Shown here piece by piece: positions 21,624 to 31,600 of a DNA stretch of 39,399 nt; the stretch's first letter is position 1, and each line of letters starts with the position of its first letter. Origin of the DNA: Pelargonium cotyledonis. Its lineage: Eukaryota > Streptophyta > Magnoliopsida > Geraniales > Geraniaceae. The position numbers and the translations under genes are program-made. The stretch spans positions 1 to 39,399 of the forward strand of contig JAYMTA010000124.1 in NCBI GenBank assembly GCA_036897625.1, in the 5' to 3' direction. Under the pieces are notes generated by a model that saw nothing but the letters and a program-made list of their open reading frames with translations, was not told the DNA's origin and did not search any database.

Positions 21624-22701
21624 GTGCAATTTTTTTTGGTAGAAAATAATGCAATATTTCACAGGACATTAACTTATTATTATAGAATGGACCATATTTT
21701 CTATAGAACCAACACTCGAATTTCATGCAGCAGGCTCCTTTGGTGAGGTCCCCTTTTTAGGGTTTTAGGCGACGGTTATTGCTGGGTATTGCCGTGCGGC
21801 GGCAGATTTTAGGTTGAGTTTTTTCGAGAGGCGGAGGCCTCAGGTAGTCGTAGCAGCGATATTTTGGGAGTGAGGTGGGAGGAGTGCGGGGTTGTTTGAG
21901 ATCTGGAGTGTGGGTTCTGTCGAGGTGGGGTTTTCGGGTAAGGCGGAAACTGTGCGGGGAAAGGAAGCGGACGACATCGAGAGTCCAGCGTAGGAAGGAG
22001 AAGGCGGCACGGAGGGTTTGTCGGGGGAGAAGGGTTCTGGTACGGTCAGGGGTTGCTCTTTTTCGGAGCAGTTCTGTCTAGGTCAATTGGAGGTACCGCC
22101 TTGGTGGGCGTTTTGTCGAAGTTTGCTCTGATCAAACCGATCGGTTGGAGGAGGAGAGGACAGTGAAGGCAGTGGCGGTGGTGATTCGGGCAGCAGGGGT
22201 TAGGAGGGTTTCCTTTGGGAGCAGGTGGTGATTAGGGGCAGGAGGCTATGAGGATGCTGGTATGGAATTGTAGGGGTGTGGGGAACGCGCGTACGCAGGC
22301 ATCCGTAGAGGGTGGATGCGGGATTGGCGGTTGGTTAGAGGACGAGTTGGCTTCGGCAACTTTGCCGGGGCCGAGAGGCTAGGGGGGTGGTCGGTATTGA
22401 CGTCGCAGGGTCTGGATCATTGTGCGGCGTTGATCGTTGGTTCGGGAATGGTCCGGTTTGCTTCGAGGTCTTGTCGGGGATAGGCTATGCTGAGGCCCCG
22501 TCTTCAATCGAGGGGGTTTTAGTCTTGAAGGATTCTAGGGTTAATAGGGCACTTTAAGGAGAAGTTTTATTTAGTTTTGGCTTTAGGTTGTTAGGATTTA
22601 GATTTCCCTTTGGTCGTTCCGTTATTTCCGATTTGCTTACTTCTCTTTATCACCCTATTGTACTTATCTTTCCATGGAATAATATATATTTATTTCCGCT
22701 C
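21624..22701 (+). mobile_element. Internally deleted LINE with 16-bp target duplication
   Basis: The 16-bp sequence ATAAATACAAGTAACA occurs at 21608-21623 and again at 22702-22717, bracketing 1078 bp of insert. From about 21740 the insert is strikingly G-rich against AT-rich flanks. Near 22248 the plus strand reads MRMLVWNCRGVGN, the start of the apurinic-endonuclease domain of plant L1-type LINE ORF2. Only a fragment follows, with no reverse transcriptase, and the frame is broken. The 3' end (TATTTATTTCCGCTC) matches plant LINE 3' ends. The element is a short deletion derivative that kept both ends and moved as a unit, or that lost its middle after insertion. The first ~110 bp are AT-rich and may not be LINE sequence. 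Confidence 0.8.
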
Positions 22702-22717
22702 ATAAATACAAGTAACA

Positions 22718-23880
22718 ACTTGCTCTTCACCATTCAAATAACTGATAAGCTCATTTAAATACATGTTTTGTTCTCATGTCTCAAGTTCATACGAACAACG
22801 AAAGATAAAAAACACAGAAATTAACAACAGCCGGTATTAGCAAAGTCTAATCTAATCCACTTAACACCCATAATTTCATCGCGGACCACGTCATGTAATA
22901 GAATCATATTATAGAGTTATTAACAAATGTATGTAAAAAACAAAAAACAAATGTATGTAAAAACATATTATAGATTATAGAGTTATTAACAAATATATGA
23001 ATGTTATGATTCAACATTTATCAAATAAAGATAAGCAAATTATTTAAGACTTAACACTGTCACTGTAGCAATAATCATTATGAGTAATGACAAATTGACA
23101 ATGAGCTCTGTTACATCTGTTTTTTAGTTACTCTATGTACTCTATGGATTATAGTGCTTGTACGCAGAAAATGTCAGAAAATGTCAAAATACATTATTTA
23201 ACCTGTTAGGAAGCAAATTAGATCTAAACAAATACAAATTACATTTATAAATCACATGTTTATATGTACATGAATATGTCATTCACTGATATAAAGACAT
23301 ATTTATTAATTCATAATAATAAGATATAATTGTCCCTCGATGACATATAACACTTAATTATTAGCATACTTGGAACAAATAATAAGAATGGTAGAGATTG
23401 TTATTTTGGCTAATACATAAAATGTTTGAAAAAATACAAATTTTATGTAAAGAAAAAAAAGAGAGCTAAATACAAGTTTATGAGGAGATCAAATTTCATC
23501 AAATCGAATACAGGCTCACTTTAATGAATTTAACCGTTGTATTTTTAAGTGTCATGATCTGATTGATAATTTAGTCCAAAATATTAATTATTTAGTTCAC
23601 GATCTCCTCTCTCATTCAATATTATAATTTGAAATGTATTATTCAATAGTGTACGTATTAACATTGTGAGTTGTATATTTAAACTTAAAAAGCGAATACT
23701 TATAGGAACAAATAAAAGTGAGATCATATCTTACAAAATATTTAGTGGCAAAACAAAGTATAAACCCAAGACAACAAATAATACATATTTAAGGTATTTT
23801 GTGGATATAAAATATTACAAATATTAATGTATCGTAATCAAATAAAAAAAGAAAAAAAGAATTTAATTATTTTGAAAGCA
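22718..23880. other. AT-rich spacer upstream of the cyclin gene
   Basis: Very AT-rich. A short direct repeat (TATAGAGTTATTAACAAATG, at about 22912 and 22976) is visible. No reading frame or RNA gene is recognised. The cyclin promoter begins near the right end. Confidence 0.6.
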
Positions 23881-23889
23881 CATGCGAGG

Positions 23890-23900
23890 TAACCGTTAAG
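23890..23900 (-). promoter_or_regulatory. MSA-like element 1 of the cyclin B2 promoter
   Basis: The minus strand reads CTTAACGGTTA, matching the mitosis-specific activator consensus YCYAACGGYYA at 10 of 11 positions, including the whole AACGG core. Three-repeat MYB factors bind this element to drive G2/M transcription in plants. It lies about 180 nt before the inferred start site of a B2 cyclin, where such sites are expected. Confidence 0.7.
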
Positions 23901-23957
23901 CGTACAGAGGAGGGAACGCGACTATTCATCTGGTGAAATCGTACGGCTGAAATAAAC

Positions 23958-23968
23958 TAGCCGTTAAT
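23958..23968 (-). promoter_or_regulatory. MSA-like element 2 of the cyclin B2 promoter
   Basis: The minus strand reads ATTAACGGCTA, 9 of 11 matches to the MSA consensus with an intact AACGG core. It is 68 bp from element 1 and in the same orientation. Confidence 0.6.
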
Positions 23969-24043
23969 TTCAAAAATAGTAGAGAAAGCATGTGCGGACA
24001 TACATCCGATGTTTCCGTCTCAATCTCGCTATACAGTTCGTCT

Positions 24044-24050
24044 TATAAAA
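24044..24050 (+). promoter_or_regulatory. TATA box of the cyclin B2 gene
   Basis: TATAAAA on the plus strand, with expected transcription start near 24075. The leader that follows is rich in GA repeats (about 24095-24121) and is interrupted by an intron at 24223-24468 (GTAAGT...TTGCAG) before the ATG at 24478. Confidence 0.65.
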
Positions 24051-24171
24051 AAATTATCCTCACCCCTACCACAAGCCTCAACATTGAGTGACTGAGAGCG
24101 ATAGCGAGAGCGAGAGAGAGAGACTGGGAGATTCGCGATCTCTCTCTTCGTCTTCTTCCATTTGGATTTCG

Positions 24172-24192
24172 ATGAACGAATCATCGTCTTGA
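24172..24192 (+). promoter_or_regulatory. 6-codon uORF in the cyclin leader
   Basis: ATGAACGAATCATCGTCTTGA encodes MNESSS and lies in the first leader exon upstream of the leader intron, so it should stay in the mature mRNA. Short upstream frames can lower translation of the main frame; the effect here is inferred. Confidence 0.5.
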
Positions 24193-24477
24193 AGGAAGAA
24201 GGGGCAGTTTCGATTGGGAACTGTAAGTGTTCGATCAAAGTCCGCAAAGGAACTTGACGGGATTTCTTGGTTCTGGAGAGGTGGGTTTTTTTCTGTTTCG
24301 GTTTGTTCTTGATGGGATCTTTTCGTTTCTTCTTGATTCGTTTGTTTCCGAATTCAAAACTGTGAATTTGAGTGAGGGGTTATGATGGTGTTGCTTGACA
24401 TTTCGCATTTCTGTAGTTTGATTTGTTCGCAAATTTGGGGTTAAATTTCCTGAAGCTGTTCCTTGCAGATTGACGAA

Positions 24478-27135
24478 ATGGCTGGATCGGGTGAGAACGA
24501 TTCGGGTGTGATTGGACCTGCAAATGTTCAAGGTAATTGATTTGGATACGAATTTCACTCTGTATTGAGTTGGTGTGTGTATTGCCAATGGGAATTTGTT
24601 AAACCCTAATGCTGGGAAATGGGTTTTTTCTTCGTGAAGGTGGTTTGGGTCCTGTGGGCAGAAAGTTTGCGCCAGGGATTGGGCACAACCGGAGAGCTCT
24701 GAGCAATATTGACAGGAATATTATCCGAGATCCTCCACGAGCGGTTAACAAAAGAAGCTTGTCAGAGTAAATTTCTTTAACCCTAATTTCTGCTTCAATG
24801 TTGAGAATATAGATGAGCTTAAATATTGTGTCTTTATGCTGCATTCGTTGTATAGAAATGATAGGGTAGGTATTCCGAATTAGTACATTTAGGCTCTCTA
24901 GTAACCCCATCAATTTGAATCTTAAAATTCCTGATTCTGCCAGAAGCCATAGATTGATATTTTTATGAAGGATGAATTTTTTTGTCTTTCAATATAGCAA
25001 ACCTTATTTACTTTTTTTTTCTTCCTTTTATGGCCTTTTTCACTTTAGAAGACAAGAAGCAATCTGTGTTAAGAACCCGCCTATCCCTGTGCATCGACCA
25101 ATTACTCGGTCAGTTGCTGACATTTTCTTTTGTTCTGTTGATGTTAGTTATGTTTGTCCTTCTGCTGAGTATGAACTAGTGTTTTCTTTATTCCTATTCA
25201 GGAAATTTGCTGCTCAGATGGCTAGCAAGCAGCAGGAACATAAACCTGAGGTATTATATATGTAACTGCAATGGGATATTTTATGTGTTGATTATTTGGG
25301 TGTGTGAGGGTAGATGTCATTCCTAGAAATTCATGTAACAGGAAACCAAGAAGCTTGTCCCATTGGTACCAAATTCAAGAGATTCAGAAGACTGTAAAAT
25401 TATAGATGTGGAAGATTATAAGGCATCTGGTGATGATATCCCGATGTATGTGCAACAAGCAGAAGCTTTGATGGAGGAGATTGACCGCATGGTATTTGAA
25501 TCTCTACATTTAATATGTTAAAAAACATTGTACAACCCCAGAACTTTGAGCTGAGAATAATTTATATTGTGTTTCCTACAGGAGGAGGTTGAAATGGAAG
25601 ATGTACCTGACGAGCTTGTTGACATAGACAGTTGTGATAAGAAGAATCCATTGGCAGTTGTTGAGTATATTGATGATCTATATAAGTTCTACAGGAAAGC
25701 TGAGGTGATTATAATCTCTGCCCAATCTAAGTTAGATATGATAGTACTATTGTTTGATGTGAAACCTATTTGATACAGTAATCTGTTAGAGATGCGTTTA
25801 GGGTGAATTTGGGTGACTTCATTTTATCATCAATCTAGTAGATGGATTGATGAAATTACAGTAGGACAGTAGAAGACTTGTAACTATTTAGTTGATGAAA
25901 TGGCATCTATTTACAAATTGTATGCAGGCTTCTTAGCTAACCAATTTGGTTGATGAAATAACTTCTATTTACAATTTGCAAACTAAGCAAACACATTTAG
26001 ATAATAATACAGGCTTCTTAGCTAACCATTTGCCACTGTTTTGAATGATTACTTGCAGTGTTCGAGCAGTGTGTCACCAAACTATATGGCACAACAATTT
26101 GATATCAATGAGAGGATGAGAGGCCTCCTTATTGACTGGCTCATCGAGGTACAGCCAATCATTGTGTTGGGTAATGTAATCTGAAATCCAACCACTAACA
26201 GTTTTTGGTTTTTAATTAACAGGTACACTACAAGTTTGAACTGATGGATGAGACCTTATATCTTACTGTCAATCTCATTGATAGATTCTTAGAGCTTCAA
26301 CCAGTGGTAAGAAAGAAACTCCAGTTGGTTGGCGTTACAGCCATGCTTCTTGCATGCAAATACGAGGAAGTTTCAGTTCCTGTTGTGGAAGATCTTATTC
26401 TGATTTCTGACAAGGCTTACAGTAGAAAAGAAGTTCTTGACATGGTACATCAGTTGTTGCAATTACAATCTTTTTCATTTCTATAGTTAAAAGTTGAATA
26501 AGATGATTCATTTATTTACTCGTACGTGCAGGAAAAGTTGATGGTTAATACCCTGCACTTTAATCTGTCTGTTCCCACTCCATACGTGTTTATGAGGAGG
26601 TTTTTAAAAGCTGCCCAGTCTAACAAGAAGGTAGTTTGGTAAAACTAGCTCACTGTTCCATGTAAATATTATGTTATTTTTAATAAATTCTGATGGAATC
26701 CCGTTCATGATCACAGCTTGAATTGCTGTCATTCTTCATAATAGAGCTCTGCTTGGTTGAGTACGAGATGCTCAAGTTTCCACCTTCCTTGCTAGCTGCT
26801 GCAGCAATTTATACTGCTCAATGTGCTCTTAACGGAGCTAAGCAGTGGAGCAAGGCCAGTGAACAACATACTAGTTACTCAGAAGAACAGCTTTTGTAAG
26901 TTTCACCATCGTTGTTTGACTGATACATACACAATTGTGGAGATGTTTAGTTTGTAATGATAAGGTTGGTTTCTTGTATGTGTTGTGTAGGGAATGCTCA
27001 AAGCTAATGGTTACTTACCATCAGAAAGCAGGGACAGGGAAGCTCACAGGTATATTTAGGAAATACAGTACATCCAAATATGGTAATGCTGCAAATAGCA
27101 AGCCAGCAAACTTTCTCTTGGAAGCTACATTTTAG
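24478..27135 (+). CDS. CYCB2: G2/mitotic-specific cyclin, B2 type
   Basis: Activating subunit of mitotic CDKs, nuclear/cytoplasmic. Eleven coding exons: 24478-24532, 24640-24766, 25049-25108, 25202-25250, 25342-25491, 25582-25704, 26059-26148, 26223-26444, 26532-26630, 26717-26895 and 26991-27135. They sum to 1299 nt, giving 432 residues, typical for plant B2 cyclins. Destruction box [10 protein letters not shown] at residues 36-45 marks it for APC/C degradation; next comes the B2 signature [18 protein letters not shown] (~72-92). The cyclin box starts near 165 with [13 protein letters not shown] (208-220) and [20 protein letters not shown], which contact the CDK. The C-terminal cyclin fold (~305-420) includes [20 protein letters not shown]. 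All splice phases are consistent. Expression is probably G2/M through the MSA sites. It is convergent with the branching-enzyme gene. No damage seen. Confidence 0.96.
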
Positions 27136-27419
27136 CAAGGAGGTTTCAAGAACAGAAGACTAACCTTAATGTAGTGATTGGATGGGGGAGAGTGACAGGA
27201 TGGTGTGCATTTGAGAAGCAACAAAAGTGGTTGCCCCCACTGGGAGAAGTGAATATATACATAGTGAGCGATCTGGTGTTCGTTCTTCGAAACCAGCTTT
27301 TATTATGTAGAATGTTCTTATTTGATTGAACAGAGGAAATTACTTGAAGCAGCTCCACATTTGAACACCTCTCTTATTGTTGTGTGAATAATGATTAAAT
27401 AACACCATTCATTTATATT

Positions 27420-28600
27420 GGATATGTCTTCCCATTCTTCTACTATTAGAGTGCTCTATTCCGATTCTGCTACTATTAGAGTAACATTATTGGCTTCTAT
27501 AATCCCATTACAGCATTTTAAAAATAAAAACAAAAACTATTTGAATGTATGATGCTGTTCTTTATATATATGAAGCTGTTCTTTTATTTGTTATATATAA
27601 TAATATTTTTCATTGGACTGTGCCTATGAGCTTCAAAGAGCAAACCTTAAGGTCATTTCTGAGACCATCCGGGGTGGAAAAGCCTTTGAAAGGTCCAATT
27701 TTCACGAGCGATCTTTTCTCTATTGGTTATGCATATGAGCTTCAAAAAGCAAACTTCATGTCGATTGCCATGTACAGATTAAACACCTTGAGTTGATTTT
27801 TCTCCATTGCTTCTATTTAAGAGTGATACCTGGGGACGTTTTCGAGATATCTTTAGAAGGGAAGAACCTTTGAAAAGTCGATTGCCACTAGCGGGTAAAA
27901 CACTTTAGTTGACTAGTGTAACGGATTAAACACTTTAGATGACCTGTGTCCCCATCAAATATGTTCTAGCTTTTTTGTCACAAGTGCAAATATAGACAAT
28001 GTTCCCATCAAATATGTTCTAACCTTTCGTCATAAATGTACACTTTAGATGACTTGTGTTCCCATCAAGTATATTCTAGCTTTTTTGTCACATATGTTCT
28101 AGCCTTTTGCATAAATGCAAATATTTTAGTTTCGAGACATGTTAGTATTGATGCCTTTTGTCATGAGTGTAAACCAATTGCCATATTATGGAAGAACCTT
28201 CTGAAGGTTGATTGCCCACCGGTGTTCTAGTTCCGTAAGTGTTTTTGAGCAAAACACAATTGGTATTTTGGAATAACCTTTAGAAGGTTGATTGCCCGTC
28301 CCATCAAATGTGTTTTAGTTCCAAGACGTGTTAGTATTGACGCTTTATGAACAAACCCGAATGTTATTTTGGGAGATAATTTAGAAGGTAACAAACCCGA
28401 ATGTTATTTTGGGAGATAATTTCGAAGGTTGATTTCCTTCTGTCTCAAGAGATTGCCACTTTGAGCAAAGATTCAGATACCTCGGCATATACCCTTTTCC
28501 CATATAGGATGATCTTTGCCATTTTTCAAATATCTATGCATATACTCTTTCCCAGAAAATTCTCCAAACCAAATAATAATCCAGAACAGATCATCATATA
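27420..28600. repeat. Degenerate tandem-repeat spacer between convergent genes
   Basis: Several phrases recur: 'CCCATCAAATATGTTCTAGC' variants near 27951, 27999 and 28060; 'AACACTTTAGATGAC' variants; 'GAAGAACCTTTGAAAAG' and 'GAAGAACCTTCTGAAGGTTG' variants; 'ATGAGCTTCAAAGAGCAAAC' near 27626 and a close copy near 27737. A clean 40-bp tandem duplication lies at 28350-28429. I cannot name the family, and no open frame is convincing. It carries the 3' ends of both neighbouring transcripts at its edges. Confidence 0.6.
28350..28429. repeat. 40-bp tandem duplication
   Basis: Two abutting 40-bp copies (28350-28389 and 28390-28429) beginning AACAAACCCGAATGTTATTT differ at a single base. Near identity points to a recent duplication. 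Confidence 0.92.
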
Positions 28601-28675
28601 TAAGCCAAACCTAAAATAGATTCCGAAGGAGACTAGTCTCATACTCAAGAGAGGCTAGGAAATTGAAATTCTTGT

Positions 28676-31600
28676 TCAGTCTTCTGTTGTCTCTTTCCTA
28701 TTATCATCTTCTTTTAAATCTTCTGACCTTTTAATGGGATCAACACTCTTTTCTACCTCAGAAGCCCTTTCTTTGATCTTAGAACCTGATGATTTAGCTT
28801 CAGAAGCTGATGCTTTGGGTTTGGAAACTGGTTTACTGACCTCAGAAGCTGTTTCAATAACCTTAGAAGCTGTTTCCACAATTTTTTCTTGAGCCGCCTT
28901 AACCCCTGTTGCTAATGTCTCTGTGACTGGGACACCTATCACCTGACTTTTAACAGATTCTTTGCTCTCTTCACTTTCTTCAACTCTTCGGTAAACCTTA
29001 AAAGAAACAATAAAAACAAAGGAATCATTAACCATAATTTATTTGAAGATCTGCAAATTGACATCTTATAGATGAAATAGGGAGCTAGAAACGCGCATCA
29101 ATGTCTTAGAAAGGGTAATGACAACCAGAAAGAGAGAACGAGAGAGAGACTTGAATGTCTTAGAAATTAACCTCTGTTGCATCTTAGAAAATTCATTGTA
29201 ATTTGCCCCTCATGAAATACCAAATGATAGTTCGGGTAATGATACTTGTAATTGTCATTTCCCAAACCATTCATAATTTCATCCTCATAAATTACCAAAT
29301 GTTAGTTCGGGTAATTATTTTTATTTTTATTTTTATTTTTATCAGCAACGGGACATCATACTCGAAATAACAATGTTTCTCATTTCCCAAACCATTCATA
29401 ATTTCATCCTCATAAATTACCAAATGTTAGTTCGGGTAATTATTATTATTTTTATAAGCAACGGGACATCATACTCGAAGTAACAATGTTTCTCACTCTC
29501 CAAAGGAAGAGTCACCCTAAACTCCACCCCATACCGTCGACAAGGAGGTTCGAACTCGAGACCTCAGAGTGAATCCAAAGTGTTTTAACCACTTGGCCCA
29601 ACATTTTTTGGTTACTCACTCCTTATTGTCATATACTAAACCGTTTGAAAAAGAAAGGCCTTAAGGCTTTGTAGTTGCTCTGTTTGTTCTCAACCAATGC
29701 ATGACAATCAGAGAGAGAGAAGAAAAAGTGAACAAAGCCAGAAAGGACAGATAGAGAGAGATTAGAGTCATACCACACATGTACGTGATGGAGAAAGCAC
29801 TTTGAATGAGTTGGGACGATTGTTGAAATTAGTTTCTGGAACTCCAGGTATACCTTCTGGGGTTGTGAAATGGTCTACATCATGGCCCACCTGTCAAAAT
29901 AAAGGACTCTAGATGTCATAAGGTGATGCTTTAATCTCTTTGATTATGTTGCAAATAATAACCACAGAAGGTAGTTTCTATAGCAATATAGTACGGAGTA
30001 TGCTAAGGGGTAAAAAGTTCAAACAAAGGGATTCTTACTCTGCCATGCCCACCAAAATCCAGAGCATCACTATCCAGCGCAACCCGATACTTTCCTGGCA
30101 AGTCGCACCCAATTTTGTACCTGCTTATTCCAAATAATAGGTCACTTATGTTTAATGAAACCTATACAAATTGTCATCATCAGAATGCAAACTCCATTAA
30201 ACTTGTTGGCACATACTCCATGCTGCTATCTATTGAAAAATTACATTCACATCTTCCCAAACAAAAACATAAGGCATCTTGCATTCATTAAACAATCATA
30301 CCCATCATATGTATTCTCTGGATGAAAATTGAACACAAAAATCAGATCTCCCCGCTCAAAGACAATAACCTGAAATTCAAAAAAGTTTTGATGTTGGTTA
30401 ACACCATCAAGCAGATATAATAAGAATTTGAATATTAGAGTTTATCAGCTCTCGTTTTGACAGTTCTTAGTGCTACTAATGGAAATGTCAGTAAAATTGT
30501 TTTGTCCAAAAGCCAAGCTCCAGTATGAGTGCAACCAAATATAATAAAAATACGTAATTTTTATTTATCTATTTCATCTAGTTGTACAAAAAAAAATCCT
30601 CGTATATTTTTTTAGATGAATTCACACGAATCATTTCTCTGTTCAATCAAGTCTTTCAATCACATTAGAATCTACATTAATTTGAAGTTCTCAAATAAGA
30701 ATTAAATAGTGAACAGAACTCTAGGTTAAGAAGAAAAGGTTACCATTGAGAAGCATCTGTACCTTATCTTCTTCATTAGTGCTGCTCACTATCTGTTTTG
30801 TTGATGCAATAAATGAATATTTTTCATCAAGCAGGTTCATAGCACTGTCAAATGCATTCAAGAACTGAACAAATTTCCCAGCAAATAAGAAAGAGTTATT
30901 GTCAGAAGCTACCGACTAGAAGACAAAAACGAAAGACTAATGATGTAAAAAATAATACAAATATTGAGTTCAAATCCTACAAATATGAACACACACTCAC
31001 ATCCACTTCTAAACACTGGGACATGCACAGGTACACACAAACACATGCATATGTATATGTTACCACATGTACAAACACGCACAGCGTGGGAGGAGCAGTG
31101 GCACCTATGTTACAATGATCACATGTCATTAGCTAACATGAATGTGCACATAATCGTAAGCTTTCAAATGGACTCTGACCGAGTTAATTTGGGATGTTAA
31201 GAAACTATCAATTAAAAGCAAAGATGTCTTATGTGAAATGGTTTATGGCATATCACAACAATAATTGCCTAAGACAAGTAAAGAGTTGGCTTTAAATGAA
31301 AGTTCAATAACAACTACTCTATCCATAATAATAGAAAACAACTAAAAATAATAACAAAAGACAACCAACAGAAGTTCTGAAACAAAATTCTTCACCTTGT
31401 ATCTTAAGTAATCTGTATCAACCAAGTTCCACTGGCGTCTGCATTTATCATAACTCCAGTCATTGCCTTCTCGTGGGAAGTCAATCCACTCAGGATGCCC
31501 AAACTAAGAGTCATCACAAAAAGATAATTTCATAAATCATTATACCAATTAATATGCATGGGGAGTCATAAATCAGCACAATTTTATCATTTGACTCTAA

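Noticed and set aside
21875-22081. Arg-rich 68-residue plus-strand frame as an independent gene
   Set aside because: Lies inside the LINE derivative between its target duplications; the Arg/Gly bias follows from the G-rich LINE sequence.
24235-24913. Minus-strand frames of 104 and 117 residues
   Set aside because: They are antisense to the leader intron and first exons of the cyclin gene and match nothing.
29940-30137. 65-residue plus-strand frame
   Set aside because: Antisense to exon 12 of the branching-enzyme gene.
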